Assembly: GCA_027488815.1 (NCBI GenBank)
Contig: JAIYAX010000002.1
Coordinates: 1 to 64,000, forward strand
Length of the DNA: 64,000 bases
Reading direction: 5' to 3'
From: Cytophagaceae bacterium
GTDB taxonomy: Bacteria; Bacteroidota; Bacteroidia; Cytophagales; JAIYAX01
This document shows, one piece after another, positions 50,829 through 60,253 of the stretch (position 1 is its first letter; every line of letters starts with the position of its first letter). Below the pieces are notes generated by a model. The model ran no database searches. It had not been told where the DNA came from and saw only the letters and a program-made list of their open reading frames with translations. Position numbers and translations under genes: made by a program.

Positions 50829-52073
50829 CTACAAAGATAGGTTTTTGGGATAGCATAGGTAATATTTTTTTACCACTTTGCCCAAGGCCTTGATGTTTGG
50901 TAAATCTGAGGCCTTGCTGATCTCTTTTACTTTTCCACTTTTAGTAAGAATATTGATCTGATCGTGCCCGGAAAGATATCCTGCATTGGTTTTTTCTCCG
51001 GTGATGATCAGCTTTGAAGCATCTTTCAGGCTAAACCCTAATTGGTCGGAGCAGGCATGACGAAGTTTAAGTACCAGGTTTTTGTCGGCTTTCTCGGTGG
51101 AGAAGACACATCTTACCAATTTTCTGCTGAGTAAAGACTGTGAAAGATACTGGATCACCGGGTCTTTGGCTTGTGTCCAGAATTTGATTGCCTGCCATAC
51201 ATCAGTATCATCAAGTAAAGCAAAAGCAGCCGCCAGGTTAGGGGACAAATGCGATTCTATTTCTCCATTGAGCTTGAGGAATGGGGTCAGTCGTAGCTGT
51301 TCCCAGTCGTTGGCAGTAACAACTTGTCTGGCTCTCAGGATCAAAGCGACCAGCATTTGCTCTGCTGCAACACTGGTTTTGTGCATATACACCTGCCAGT
51401 ACATAATACGGCGGGCATGCAGAAAACTCTCAATGGAATAGATCCCTTTTTCTTCAACGACCAGCTTGCCTTCATGTACCTGCAACATTCTGAGAATGTT
51501 TTCTACCCCTATAGCCCCTTCAGTGACCCCGGTAAAAAAACCATCCCGGTTAAGATAATCCAGCCGATCCACATCCAATTGACCAGACACAAGTTGTGAC
51601 AAGAATGGCTTATCAGAACGTTTTTCAAAAATACTTATGGCTCTGCTGACAGGTGCCCCGAATTCTTGCTCCAGTTGTGTGAGATATAGCGAAGTGAGTT
51701 GTTCATGGTGAACCCCCGGCAATAGTATTCCTTCGAGAGCATGCGAGCAAGGCCCATGCCCCAGGTCATGAAGCAATGCTGCTATGGCCGCCGCTTCGGT
51801 TTCTTCAGGGCTGATGTCAACTCCTTTTTGTCTAAGGGTATCGGTAGCTATTCCCATCAGGTGCATGGCGCCCAGTGCATGGTGAAAGCGGGTATGCAAT
51901 GCACCCGGATAAACCAGGTCGGTAAGTCCCAACTGCTTGATGCGCCTCAATCGCTGAAAAAGAGGATGTTCGATCAGGTCAAATACCAATTCGGTAGGTA
52001 TATGGATAAAACCATAGACAGGATCATTGAATAGCTTTTTTTTGTTGAGCAAGTGGGTGAAAGTTTCCGCCAA
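50829..52073 (-). CDS. HD-domain phosphohydrolase (dNTPase-like fold)
   Basis: 414 residues. HD motif: H in RFHHALGAMHLM, and AALLHDLGHGPCSHALEG (residues about 92-109), with a further D in VDRLDYLNRDGFFTG. These place it with the SAMHD1/dGTPase-like HD proteins; substrate unknown. The start is TTG at 52073: the frame has an upstream stop at 52089-52091 and no ATG precedes the conserved DPVYGFIHIPTELVF. It heads the lipid A operon, with 28 bases to lpxD. The same gene order is frequent in Bacteroidota, but its link to lipid A is not understood. Confidence 0.93.
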   Translation of the reverse strand: MAETFTHLLNKKKLFNDPVYGFIHIPTELVFDLIEHPLFQRLRRIKQLGLTDLVYPGALHTRFHHALGAMHLMGIATDTLRQKGVDISPEETEAAAIAALLHDLGHGPCSHALEGILLPGVHHEQLTSLYLTQLEQEFGAPVSRAISIFEKRSDKPFLSQLVSGQLDVDRLDYLNRDGFFTGVTEGAIGVENILRMLQVHEGKLVVEEKGIYSIESFLHARRIMYWQVYMHKTSVAAEQMLVALILRARQVVTANDWEQLRLTPFLKLNGEIESHLSPNLAAAFALLDDTDVWQAIKFWTQAKDPVIQYLSQSLLSRKLVRCVFSTEKADKNLVLKLRHACSDQLGFSLKDASKLIITGEKTNAGYLSGHDQINILTKSGKVKEISKASDLPNIKALGKVVKKYYLCYPKNLSL

Positions 52074-52265
52074 ATTAGAAAAAGGCGATCAAGTCATTTG
52101 CAGTGATGATCCCCAATCTGATCGGAGATGTCAACAATGTGCTTTTTGAGAAGCATTTCCTTTGGAAGACTCGGCGTGGGCTCTCATATCAACCTTAATT
52201 AAAAAAAGATCCATACACCAATACGCCTGCATTTGACGTTATTGAGCTAAATCCTCAAATGACCG

Positions 52266-53828
52266 ATGCAGGCGTATCACATTTTATGGGCTGATGATGA
52301 AATCGAATTTCTCAAGCCACACATCCTGTTCCTTGAACAGAAAGGCTACCAGATCACAGCTGTCAACAATGGTGCAGAGGCCGTAGAACTTTGTCAGGAA
52401 CAGACTTTTGATTTGGTTTTCCTTGACGAAAACATGCCCGGACTCACTGGCCTTGAAGCGCTTGTACAAATCAAAAGCCTGAGACCTCAGCTTCCTGTCG
52501 TGATGATTACCAAAAGCGAAGAGGAGCATATCATGGAAGATGCGATAGGCCTTAAGATCACTGACTATCTTATCAAGCCTGTCAACCCCAATCAGTTGCT
52601 GCTGAGCCTCAAAAAACATCTGGAGAACAAAAGATTGGTTTCAGAAAAGACGACCGTCAACTATCAGCAGGAGTTTAGAAATCTGGCGATGGATATCAAC
52701 GACCGGCTGGATCACAAAGGCTGGGCGGAAGTGTACCAACGACTGGTCTTTTGGGAACTAGAGTTGGAGCAAAGTCAGAACAAAGGAATGAGTGAAGTGC
52801 TCGAGACCCAAAAATCAGAGGCGAACAGCAACTTTAGCCGTTTCATCAAAAATCAGTATCAGGAGTGGATGGGAAGCAGCAAAGCTGATAAGCCTTTACT
52901 TTCACACCAGATACTCAAAAACTGGATGGTACCGGAGTTAAAGCCAGGTAGACCTGTGGTGTTTTTGCTTATGGACAACATGCGACTAGACCAATGGAAA
53001 GTACTGAGTCCTTTGTTTGCTGAGATCTTCAGTGTTGAGCAGGAGCAAACCTATTATGCCATGCTTCCAACCACAACGAGTTATGCCCGGAATGCCATTT
53101 TTGCCGGACTCAGTCCTGCTGAAATAGCCCGCCAGTTTCCAGCCCTGTGGGTAGGAGAGTTAGATGAGGAAGGAAAAAATCTGCATGAAGAAAGCTTACT
53201 ACAAAAGTTCTTGCAGCGCAATCAATTGTCGCAGATCAAGATGCAGTATACCAAAATTGTGAGCCAGCAGCAAGGCAAGCAATTAGCAGAGTCCATTCAG
53301 CATGTGTTCAACTATGACCTGAGTGTAGTTGTATATAACTTTATCGATATGTTAAGCCATGCCCGTACAGACATGGCCATGATCCGGGAACTTGCCCCTG
53401 ACGAAGCGGCTTACCGCTCCATTACTAAATCATGGTTTGAACATAGCCCATTGTATGAGGCTCTGCAAAAACTGGCCGGCAAAGATGTATGCCTGATCCT
53501 CACTACTGACCATGGTACTGTTCGGGTTAAAAGACCAAAGAAAATTTTGGGAGACCGGAATGTGAATACCAATCTGAGGTACAAACAAGGTAAAAATCTG
53601 AGCTACGATGAAGGTGATGTATGGACTGTAAACAAACCCGAAACTCTACAATTGCCCAAGCCCCACCTCAGCACAGCTTTTGTTTTTGCCCTTGAGGATT
53701 ACTTTTTTGCTTACCCGAACAATTACAACCATTACGTCAATATGTATAAGGATACTTTTCAGCATGGGGGTATTTCACTCGAAGAGATTATTGTGCCCTG
53801 GGTAGTCATGAAAAAGAAGAATGGCTGA
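52266..53828 (+). CDS. porX: PorX: response regulator with PglZ-type phosphatase output
   Basis: 520 residues. An N-terminal receiver has acidic residues ADDE (9-12), phospho-acceptor Asp54 in LVFLDENMPG and Lys in DYLIKPV. A helical linker follows (about 125-200). The C-terminal alkaline-phosphatase-like PglZ domain shows PVVFLLMDNMRLDQWKVL, the Thr-containing TTTSYARNAIFAGLSP and LTTDHGTVRVKRP. PorX acts with the histidine kinase PorY in control of the type IX secretion system, and its domain degrades oligonucleotides in studied members. This agrees with two T9SS-sorted proteins in the window. No porY is present here. Its end overlaps tsaE by 8 bases. Confidence 0.95.
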   Translation: MQAYHILWADDEIEFLKPHILFLEQKGYQITAVNNGAEAVELCQEQTFDLVFLDENMPGLTGLEALVQIKSLRPQLPVVMITKSEEEHIMEDAIGLKITDYLIKPVNPNQLLLSLKKHLENKRLVSEKTTVNYQQEFRNLAMDINDRLDHKGWAEVYQRLVFWELELEQSQNKGMSEVLETQKSEANSNFSRFIKNQYQEWMGSSKADKPLLSHQILKNWMVPELKPGRPVVFLLMDNMRLDQWKVLSPLFAEIFSVEQEQTYYAMLPTTTSYARNAIFAGLSPAEIARQFPALWVGELDEEGKNLHEESLLQKFLQRNQLSQIKMQYTKIVSQQQGKQLAESIQHVFNYDLSVVVYNFIDMLSHARTDMAMIRELAPDEAAYRSITKSWFEHSPLYEALQKLAGKDVCLILTTDHGTVRVKRPKKILGDRNVNTNLRYKQGKNLSYDEGDVWTVNKPETLQLPKPHLSTAFVFALEDYFFAYPNNYNHYVNMYKDTFQHGGISLEEIIVPWVVMKKKNG

Positions 53829-54264
53829 ACATAGACAGAAACAGATTGATTTTTCTTATTTACTTTCTGAGCTCGATCAAGCCGCAAAGTGGCTTTTAAC
53901 TCAAGGCTCAGGATATACCGTTTGGGTATTTGAAGGAGATTTAGGAGCAGGTAAAACCACATTGATTTCGGCTATTTGCCAGTCGATGGGTGTCAAAGGC
54001 CATGTCAGTAGTCCAACTTTTGCATTGATCCATGAGTATGAACTGGAGGACCGGCGCATGGTTTACCACATGGATTTGTACCGAATTAAAAGCGAGTTTG
54101 AGGCAATTGATGCCGGTATCGAGGATGTTTTGCTGAGTGGAAATCAGTGCTTCGTTGAGTGGGGATTGCTGTTCCCAAAACTATTACCTGTTCCGTATTT
54201 GTTAGTGAATGTTATCTTTGTAGATGAACAAAGGCGGCAGTTGCGCCTGAGCATCTATGAGTAA
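53821..54264 (+). CDS. tsaE: tRNA threonylcarbamoyladenosine biosynthesis ATPase
   Basis: 147 residues. Works with TsaB and TsaD to put the t6A modification on ANN-decoding tRNAs. Walker A is GDLGAGKTTLISAIC (residues about 40-54). The second conserved block is SSPTFALIHEYELEDRRMVYHMDLYRI, followed by CFVEWGLLFPKLL. Length is normal. It overlaps porX by 8 bases upstream and ald by 8 bases downstream, so the three are one translational block. Confidence 0.96.
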   Translation: MAEHRQKQIDFSYLLSELDQAAKWLLTQGSGYTVWVFEGDLGAGKTTLISAICQSMGVKGHVSSPTFALIHEYELEDRRMVYHMDLYRIKSEFEAIDAGIEDVLLSGNQCFVEWGLLFPKLLPVPYLLVNVIFVDEQRRQLRLSIYE

Positions 54265-55480
54265 ACAGGCCAAATCGAAGACCAAACCTGCCACAAGTGC
54301 AGCAACACTTACACAGGAAAAGGCAAAGTTAGTTTCAACCGGTCGTAAAAGTCTGCAAATTGGCATACCTAAGGAGCCTACTTCACTGGAGAATAGAGTA
54401 TCATTAAGTCCTGAGGCGGTAGCCGTTTTAGTAAGTCGGGGCCTTGATATCGTTGTAGAAAGTAAGGCCGGAGTTCATGCCAAATTCAGCGACGATGAAT
54501 ACAGCGATGCAGGTGCTCAAATCGTTTACAGCCCGGCAGAAGCCTTTTCAGCTGATATTGTACTTAAAGTTTATCCCGCTACTCTGGAAGAAATTGAGCT
54601 ACTAAAGCCGGGTAAGGCCTTGATTTCTACGCTGAACCCTGGCAATCTTGACCCTACTTACCTCGATGCTTTGGAGAACAAAAAAGTGACGGCTGTTGCT
54701 TTTGAGTTCATCGAAGATAAAGTAGGAGGTAAGCCTGTGGTAAGGGCCATGAGTGAGATCGCAGGTAACTCGGTGATGCTTGTAGCAGCGGAGTACCTGA
54801 GTGCAGGCCAGAAAGGAAAGGGAATCATTGTAGGAGGCATCACCGGAGTGCCACCAACCAAAGTGGTCTTGCTTGGCGCCGGTACAGTGGCTGAGTATGC
54901 AGCTAGAACTGCTCTGGGCCTAGGCGCAGAAGTGAAAGTATTTGATAACCACATCTATAAATTACGCAGGCTTAAACACGAGCTTGGGCAGCAGATCTAC
55001 ACCTCTACCATGGATGAAACTACCCTGGCCAATGCCATCGAAGAAGCCGACATCGTGGTGGGTTCGCTTGCAGCAGAAAAAGGCATTACGCCATGTGTCG
55101 TAACCGAAGACATGGTAGCCAATATGAAACCGGACTCCATCATTATCGATGTGAGCATCGACCAGGGCGGGTGCTTTGAAACATCACAGCCCAGTACATA
55201 TCAAAAACCGACCTACCGCAAGTTTGATGTGATTCACTATTGTGTGCCTAACATCGCCAGCAGAGTGCCACGTACTGCCTCTCTCGCATTTAGCCATATC
55301 TTCACTCCATTGCTCTCACGCATGGGTGACCTGGGAGGGGTAGATGAAATGATTTTTGACTGCAACTGGTTCATGAAAGGAGTCTACACCTACCGAGGCA
55401 CAATCACCCATGAACACCTAGCAAAAAAGTTCAATAAGAAATACCGTGATTTAAAGCTAATTATGACTGCAAGAAACTAG
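54257..55480 (+). CDS. ald: Alanine dehydrogenase family protein
   Basis: 407 residues. NAD-dependent interconversion of alanine and pyruvate is expected. The first about 30 residues are a Lys/Ser/Ala-rich extension (MSKQAKSKTKPATSAATLTQ) not seen in standard members. The N-terminal substrate domain follows (IGIPKEPTSLENRVSLSP, LVSRGLDIVVESKAG, SADIVLKVYPAT). The Rossmann domain has KVVLLGAGTVAEYAARTALGLGAEVKVFD, then SIIIDVSIDQGGCFETS and HYCVPNIASRVPRTASLAFS. The last part is longer than in Ald of Bacillus. A membrane-free NAD(P) transhydrogenase alpha subunit is the nearest alternative. Its start overlaps tsaE. Confidence 0.9.
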   Translation: MSKQAKSKTKPATSAATLTQEKAKLVSTGRKSLQIGIPKEPTSLENRVSLSPEAVAVLVSRGLDIVVESKAGVHAKFSDDEYSDAGAQIVYSPAEAFSADIVLKVYPATLEEIELLKPGKALISTLNPGNLDPTYLDALENKKVTAVAFEFIEDKVGGKPVVRAMSEIAGNSVMLVAAEYLSAGQKGKGIIVGGITGVPPTKVVLLGAGTVAEYAARTALGLGAEVKVFDNHIYKLRRLKHELGQQIYTSTMDETTLANAIEEADIVVGSLAAEKGITPCVVTEDMVANMKPDSIIIDVSIDQGGCFETSQPSTYQKPTYRKFDVIHYCVPNIASRVPRTASLAFSHIFTPLLSRMGDLGGVDEMIFDCNWFMKGVYTYRGTITHEHLAKKFNKKYRDLKLIMTARN

Positions 55481-55532
55481 TCAAGTTCAGTTTATTGCAG
55501 TAGCTTTACGCTTTATATTTTTACCTCCGGCT

Positions 55533-56630
55533 TTGAAAAATTCCCCATCAGTAACCTTCGACAACAAGAAAAGTCCTTTTTATCAAACATTAAAGCTCAG
55601 GGTTGATCAGTATTTCGCAGATCAAGGGCTTGAAAAAACTGGTGGATCAGCCATTTTGACCAAAGCAATAGTTCTGCTGCTGGCTTATTTCACCCTTTTT
55701 GCGGTATTGCTAAGCAAGCCTTCCATCGGATTTGCATTGATCACTTGCGTATTGCTTGGGGTTGTTCATGCAGGAATAGGTTTTGCGGTAATGCATGATG
55801 CCGCACATGGCAGTTTCTCCTCAAACCGAAACTTGAACAACTTTTTTGCTTACTCAGCTAATTTGCTTGGAGGCAACCTCTCCCTATGGAAGTTTAAGCA
55901 CAACATCATTCACCATACCTATACCAATATCGAAGGAGCCGATCAAGATATCGCCCACATGCCAGTTTTTTCGCTCAATGAGCATCAGCCTAAAAAGGGG
56001 TTTAACCGATATCAGCATTTGTACGGATGGGTTTTTTACGCTCTCTCATTGGTGATCTGGGTTTTCGGCCTTGACTTTCATAAATACTTTCGAAGAAAAG
56101 TAGGGGCATTTAAAATTGAAAAGATCAGCACTCAGGAGCATTTCATCTTCTGGCTTTCTAAAATACTTTTTGTATTGATTTACATGGTGCTACCGGCTAT
56201 GGTGTGGGGAGTGGGGCCGATGCTAATTGGTCTATTGATTGTTCTGGGAGTTTCAGGCTTCATTTTGTCAACTGTTTTTCAACTGGCACATGTGGTTGAG
56301 GACTTGGACTTTCCTATCGTTCAAAAAGGAGAGATACGGGTTTCTAAAGAATGGGCTGCCCACCAATTGGCTACAACTGCAAATTTCTGTACCGAAAATG
56401 CCTGGATGACCTGGTACACGGGAGGCCTGAACTATCAGATCGAGCACCATTTGTTTGCTAAGATATCCCATGTTCATTATCCGGCTTTGAGGCCTATCGT
56501 AAAAGCTACCGCAGCTGAGTTTGGATTTCCTTACCATGAGTTTAGTGACCTTAAACAAGCCATTGGCTCACACTACAGGCACTTGCGCAAAGTTGGGGTG
56601 CCAAATGAAGCCCTCCTCGAAATGGGATGA
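55533..56630 (+). CDS. Membrane fatty-acid desaturase (linoleoyl-CoA desaturase type)
   Basis: 365 residues from TTG 55533: no in-frame ATG lies between this point and the conserved N-terminal KSPFYQTLKLRVDQYF. The three histidine boxes of di-iron desaturases are present: HDAAHGS, HNIIHHTY and QIEHHLF (the Q-IEHH form of front-end desaturases). About four membrane helices. No cytochrome b5 domain. It introduces a double bond into acyl chains, altering membrane fluidity. The gene is separate from ald by 52 bases and may be under cold or membrane control, which is not visible here. Confidence 0.93.
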   Translation: MKNSPSVTFDNKKSPFYQTLKLRVDQYFADQGLEKTGGSAILTKAIVLLLAYFTLFAVLLSKPSIGFALITCVLLGVVHAGIGFAVMHDAAHGSFSSNRNLNNFFAYSANLLGGNLSLWKFKHNIIHHTYTNIEGADQDIAHMPVFSLNEHQPKKGFNRYQHLYGWVFYALSLVIWVFGLDFHKYFRRKVGAFKIEKISTQEHFIFWLSKILFVLIYMVLPAMVWGVGPMLIGLLIVLGVSGFILSTVFQLAHVVEDLDFPIVQKGEIRVSKEWAAHQLATTANFCTENAWMTWYTGGLNYQIEHHLFAKISHVHYPALRPIVKATAAEFGFPYHEFSDLKQAIGSHYRHLRKVGVPNEALLEMG

Positions 56631-56678
56631 GCCAGATAGATTTCTTAAAAGTACGCTTTCTGACCTGAAGATTGTGTA

Positions 56679-57965
56679 ATGAGGTTCTTCACTATTTTGT
56701 TTCGCTTTTTTTACCTTTTTGGCCTTACTCTGGTCATTTGTACGGCTACCCTGTCATCTCTAAGTTGTCAGCCAAAAGATGAAGCTGAGCCACATCAACC
56801 AAAGCCCCTGCCGGTACTGAGGTCCGACTATGAGACTTACCATGAGTTTAAAATTGCCCTGAATGCGGTATGCAGCTATCCCATTGCAAACACGAGGGCA
56901 GATCTGCTCAATCATTTTTGGGACACGCTGAAACTTAAGGGTCAAATTCCGTTTAGGCTGGGAGATAGCGTTGCATTGATGTATCGAGGTCAGGCGACAC
57001 AGGTGCGATGGGCGGGCGACTTCAATAGTTGGAGTGGTGTGGCACTGGGTTATCTTGGAACACGTCAGGGTGACACTGATTTGTACTTGTGTGAACAGGT
57101 TTATCCCTCAGATGCCAGGCTGGATTATAAGATCGTAGTAGATGGTAGTTGGATACTCGATCCTGCCAACCCTTTTCAGCAGATGAGCGGCTTTGGCCCC
57201 AATTCAGAGCTTCGTATGCCCAACTGGCAACAGGATGTTTATACACTGGAACAAACAACTCTTCCTAAAGGAACTCTTTCTTCAAACCAGCTAATTCAGA
57301 GCGTTACTACAAATTTAGGCTATACCGTGGCTTACAGAGTGTATACTCCAAGTGGTTTCAACCAAGGAGACACCCTGCCTGTACTTTATATGACCGATGG
57401 ACATGAATATGCCCATCAGCAGCAAGGTGCGATGGTCACAGTGTTGGATAACTTGATCCATCAACAAAAAATACAACGTTTGATCGTGGTGTTCATTGAC
57501 CCTAGGGTACCACCATCAGGTACCAACAGAAGGTTTACGGAATACATCCGAAACCCTAAATTTTTAAGCTTTGTCGCTGACGAGCTGGTGCCACAGATTG
57601 ACAGCCTTTACCATACCCGCCGATCAGCATCTCAAAGGGGAATTGGGGGCACCTCACTTGGTGGGTGGAATGCAGCCTATTTTGGTCTCAACAGAAGCGA
57701 TGTGTTTGGAAAGTTGCTGGTCCATTCTCCGGCTTTTGATGCGCAGATGGCAGTTGACTACCAACAAGCAACACAATTGCCGCTCAAGATATTCATGAGT
57801 ACCGGAGCCATCAACGATACCCAAGTTCGGGCCAGGCAGATGCGGGATGTGATGCAAGCCAAAGGCTATCCTTTACGCTATATCGAAGTTAACCAGGGGC
57901 ATTCATGGGGTAACTGGAGGGCTTTGTTAAACGAACCTCTGGAATATCTTTTTCCGTTTCAATAA
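56679..57965 (+). CDS. Lipoprotein esterase, enterochelin-esterase-like, with N-terminal CBM48-like domain
   Basis: 428 residues. Lipoprotein signal ending LSSLSC (about residue 29). Residues about 90-175 form an early-set sandwich (VALMYRGQATQVRWAGDFNSW, YKIVVDGSWILDPANPFQQ). The alpha/beta-hydrolase part begins near 200 (LGYTVAYRVYTPSGFNQGDTLPVLYMTDG). The nucleophile Ser lies in GIGGTSLGGWNAAYFGL, and the terminal His in NQGHSWGNWR. This pairing of domains is that of ferric-enterobactin esterases and acetylxylan or feruloyl esterases; the substrate cannot be decided. The outer-membrane barrel gene converges on it with three bases between stops. Confidence 0.88.
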   Translation: MRFFTILFRFFYLFGLTLVICTATLSSLSCQPKDEAEPHQPKPLPVLRSDYETYHEFKIALNAVCSYPIANTRADLLNHFWDTLKLKGQIPFRLGDSVALMYRGQATQVRWAGDFNSWSGVALGYLGTRQGDTDLYLCEQVYPSDARLDYKIVVDGSWILDPANPFQQMSGFGPNSELRMPNWQQDVYTLEQTTLPKGTLSSNQLIQSVTTNLGYTVAYRVYTPSGFNQGDTLPVLYMTDGHEYAHQQQGAMVTVLDNLIHQQKIQRLIVVFIDPRVPPSGTNRRFTEYIRNPKFLSFVADELVPQIDSLYHTRRSASQRGIGGTSLGGWNAAYFGLNRSDVFGKLLVHSPAFDAQMAVDYQQATQLPLKIFMSTGAINDTQVRARQMRDVMQAKGYPLRYIEVNQGHSWGNWRALLNEPLEYLFPFQ

Positions 57966-57968
57966 CTA

Positions 57969-59135
57969 TTAAAAAGCCTCACCTACGGCAAAGTAAAAGG
58001 CGCTGTTCCCATCTCTGCCAATGCCATAGTCTAGCCGGATGTTCAGGTTTTCTTTGCGGTTGACTTTTATGCGCAGCCCTGAGCCAAAACTGTATTTCAA
58101 GCGGTTGAACTCAATCTGCTCTGGTTTTCTGAATACTTCTCCTGCCCCTGCAAACACAACGGCTCCTATTCTCCAGAACAAAGGAATTCTAAGCTCTGCC
58201 TGTGCGCCTGCGAAGTTGAGGTCACGAAAACGGTTACGGGCATACCCTCTTAAAATCTCTTCACCACCAACTGCTGCAAGGTTATAAAAGGGAACCTGGC
58301 CATCGTTGATGACGGAAGAAACTTGCCATCCAAGCACCCAATCCGAGCCCAAAGGGTGGTACTTGGAGAAGTTGATGTTGTAATTGGAAAACTGAAACTC
58401 GCTGCCCCATGCCGGCTCATAGAAATAGCTGGAAAACTCAAAAAAATGTCCCTTGGTGCTGTTGAAGATGTTGTCTCTGCGGTCAGACGTGTACACGATA
58501 CCGATCCCGCTGTTTACCGATCCTTGAGAGCCGGTCACTGTGCCCGAGGCCAGTTCACCCTGACTCGCTTTCACCACATTGTAGTACCTGGTCACCTGAT
58601 AGTCAAGCCCCAGAAACATACGGGGGTAGATTTTTCTCATGACCAGCTTTTTGAATGTCATCAGTTCATAAGAGAATTTCTCTTCATTGGATTTATCACT
58701 GCGAGGGCCTATTCCGTAGTAGCGGTCGGGGAATAGTCGGTACCGAAGTTCACCTTTGAGCAGCCAATTTTCTTCTGAGAGGAATACGTTCCAGGAGCCC
58801 CAGGCATCAAACTGACGGTTTTGGGTGTAATCTGCCAGAAATTTTACATAGCTGAGGCGGGTGAGAGTATCGAACTGATCCTTACGGAGCTTGAAATAAT
58901 ACACCCCAATGGCTCCGGCAGCCCAGCGGGTATCGGGTGTGTAAAAAATATAGGGTAGAGGCACCAAACCTTTGCTGGCATCCTTGGTGCTGTCACTGTA
59001 AAAGTCATAAAGTTGCTTAGCCCAGGTTTTCTTTTTGGGTTGTGCCTTTGCCACTTGCAGACAGAGCAAGGTCAGGCAAAAGAGCAGAATCAAGAACCGT
59101 TTGATGTTTAGGAATGAGAAAGGAGCCAAAGCCAT
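57969..59135 (-). CDS. Omp85/D15-type outer-membrane beta-barrel protein without POTRA domains
   Basis: 388 residues. Signal peptide (FLILLFCLTLLCLQVAKAQ). The whole mature part is barrel strands: YIFYTPDTRWAAGAIGVYYFK, WLLKGELRYRLFPDRYYGIG, GIGIVYTSDRRDNIFNSTKGHFFEFSSY, YNLAAVGGEEILRGYARNRFRDLN, ending RLDYGIGRDGNSAFYFAVGEAF. This is the bacterial surface antigen (D15) barrel, including the conserved RGY loop. No POTRA repeats, unlike BamA or TamA, so it probably does not insert proteins itself. It may pair with the secreted esterase next door, which is only a suggestion. Its ATG overlaps the upstream flavin reductase gene end by 28 bases. Confidence 0.9.
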   Translation of the reverse strand: MALAPFSFLNIKRFLILLFCLTLLCLQVAKAQPKKKTWAKQLYDFYSDSTKDASKGLVPLPYIFYTPDTRWAAGAIGVYYFKLRKDQFDTLTRLSYVKFLADYTQNRQFDAWGSWNVFLSEENWLLKGELRYRLFPDRYYGIGPRSDKSNEEKFSYELMTFKKLVMRKIYPRMFLGLDYQVTRYYNVVKASQGELASGTVTGSQGSVNSGIGIVYTSDRRDNIFNSTKGHFFEFSSYFYEPAWGSEFQFSNYNINFSKYHPLGSDWVLGWQVSSVINDGQVPFYNLAAVGGEEILRGYARNRFRDLNFAGAQAELRIPLFWRIGAVVFAGAGEVFRKPEQIEFNRLKYSFGSGLRIKVNRKENLNIRLDYGIGRDGNSAFYFAVGEAF

Positions 59136-60004
59136 GCTTCATTTAGGTTGCCCTCATCAAGCAGCTTTGCTGCAATCAAATGGGCCTTTTCCATGGAAGA
59201 ACCCGCTTGAGCACGATACTGTTTAAAGGTTTCTGTCTGCTTAAAGGCCTCCACTTGGGTGGGTTCAGGCTGTCGCTCTTCGTTGCCCAGTTTGCCCAGG
59301 TGATTGCCTGTGAGCACCTTGCTTAGACGTATGGGTTCCGGCAGGGCATCAACCCCAATCCCTAGCTTCAGGTTGGGCTTGGCCACTTCGAAAAGTGCCT
59401 CCCCATGTGCTCTGACATACCAGTCTCCACCCATGCGTCCTACGGCATCCAGCTTAGTCGTGTCGATTTTGCCATCTGACCCCAGGATATCGTTGCGAAA
59501 ATGAGCGAGCAGCACTTCGCAGATGATCAGATTGCCAGCCCCGCCTTCAGTTCCTGTTTCGATCACCTGAGTCACCTTGCACTCAAAGGCGGCCGGAGCA
59601 CTGGCCAACCGTGGCGGCCGTACCATGGTCGAAGGAATAGCTTCAAAGCCTGCTTTTACAAACTCACTTACTTCTTTAGGATACTCGCAACTGGAAAGTG
59701 ACATCTGCTCCACCATGGCATAGTCAACGATGTGGATGACCACTTCGGGTACTTCGAGCACGTTTTGATGGGTATGCTTGGTGGTATTGTCACGTACCCT
59801 GCGAGCAGGAGAGAAAATAAGGGTAGGAGGATTGGCTCCAAAGGCGTTAAAAAAGCTGAAAGGACTGAGGTTCACACGGCCTTGCAGATCGATCGTACTG
59901 GCAAAAGCGATTGGGCGGGGAGCCACAGCTCCGAGCATAAAGTGATGAAAGGCAGGTACTGAAACTTCCTTAGGATTGATGCTGGTAAAGCTAGGGTTTG
60001 GCAT
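59108..60004 (-). CDS. Flavin reductase family protein (FMN-binding split barrel)
   Basis: 298 residues. The flavin-binding split barrel is evident in LGAVAPRPIAFASTIDLQGRVNLSPFSFFNAFGANPPTLIFSPARR, VPEVVIHIVDYAMVEQMSLSS, FECKVTQVIETG and VGRMGGDWYVRAHGEALFEV. It reduces FMN with NAD(P)H or binds FMN in an oxidoreductase pair. The last about 75 residues (GVDALPEPIRLSKVLTGNHLG onward) form a helical extension beyond the classic fold. No signal peptide. Its 3' end overlaps the start of the barrel gene by 28 bases. Confidence 0.93.
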   Translation of the reverse strand: MPNPSFTSINPKEVSVPAFHHFMLGAVAPRPIAFASTIDLQGRVNLSPFSFFNAFGANPPTLIFSPARRVRDNTTKHTHQNVLEVPEVVIHIVDYAMVEQMSLSSCEYPKEVSEFVKAGFEAIPSTMVRPPRLASAPAAFECKVTQVIETGTEGGAGNLIICEVLLAHFRNDILGSDGKIDTTKLDAVGRMGGDWYVRAHGEALFEVAKPNLKLGIGVDALPEPIRLSKVLTGNHLGKLGNEERQPEPTQVEAFKQTETFKQYRAQAGSSMEKAHLIAAKLLDEGNLNEAWLWLLSHS

Positions 60005-60253
60005 TTGAGTTTTGGCTTAACAGGGATGGCTTGTCCTGAATTTGCGGCGCACAAAGGTAGGTAAAGAAGCGCTTGGGAAATTTGGGAAGCCTTTACACTC
60101 CTGACATTGGGGAAGCTGCCTGTTTTTAAAATGGCTTCTAGCTTATCTGACTCTGAGACATTTGATATGAAACTCTTTTCAAATTAAGCTGCCGATTTCT
60201 TGGCAAATTTCCATGCAATGCCCGATCAGGGTTAACTCTCGTTACCTATTTCT

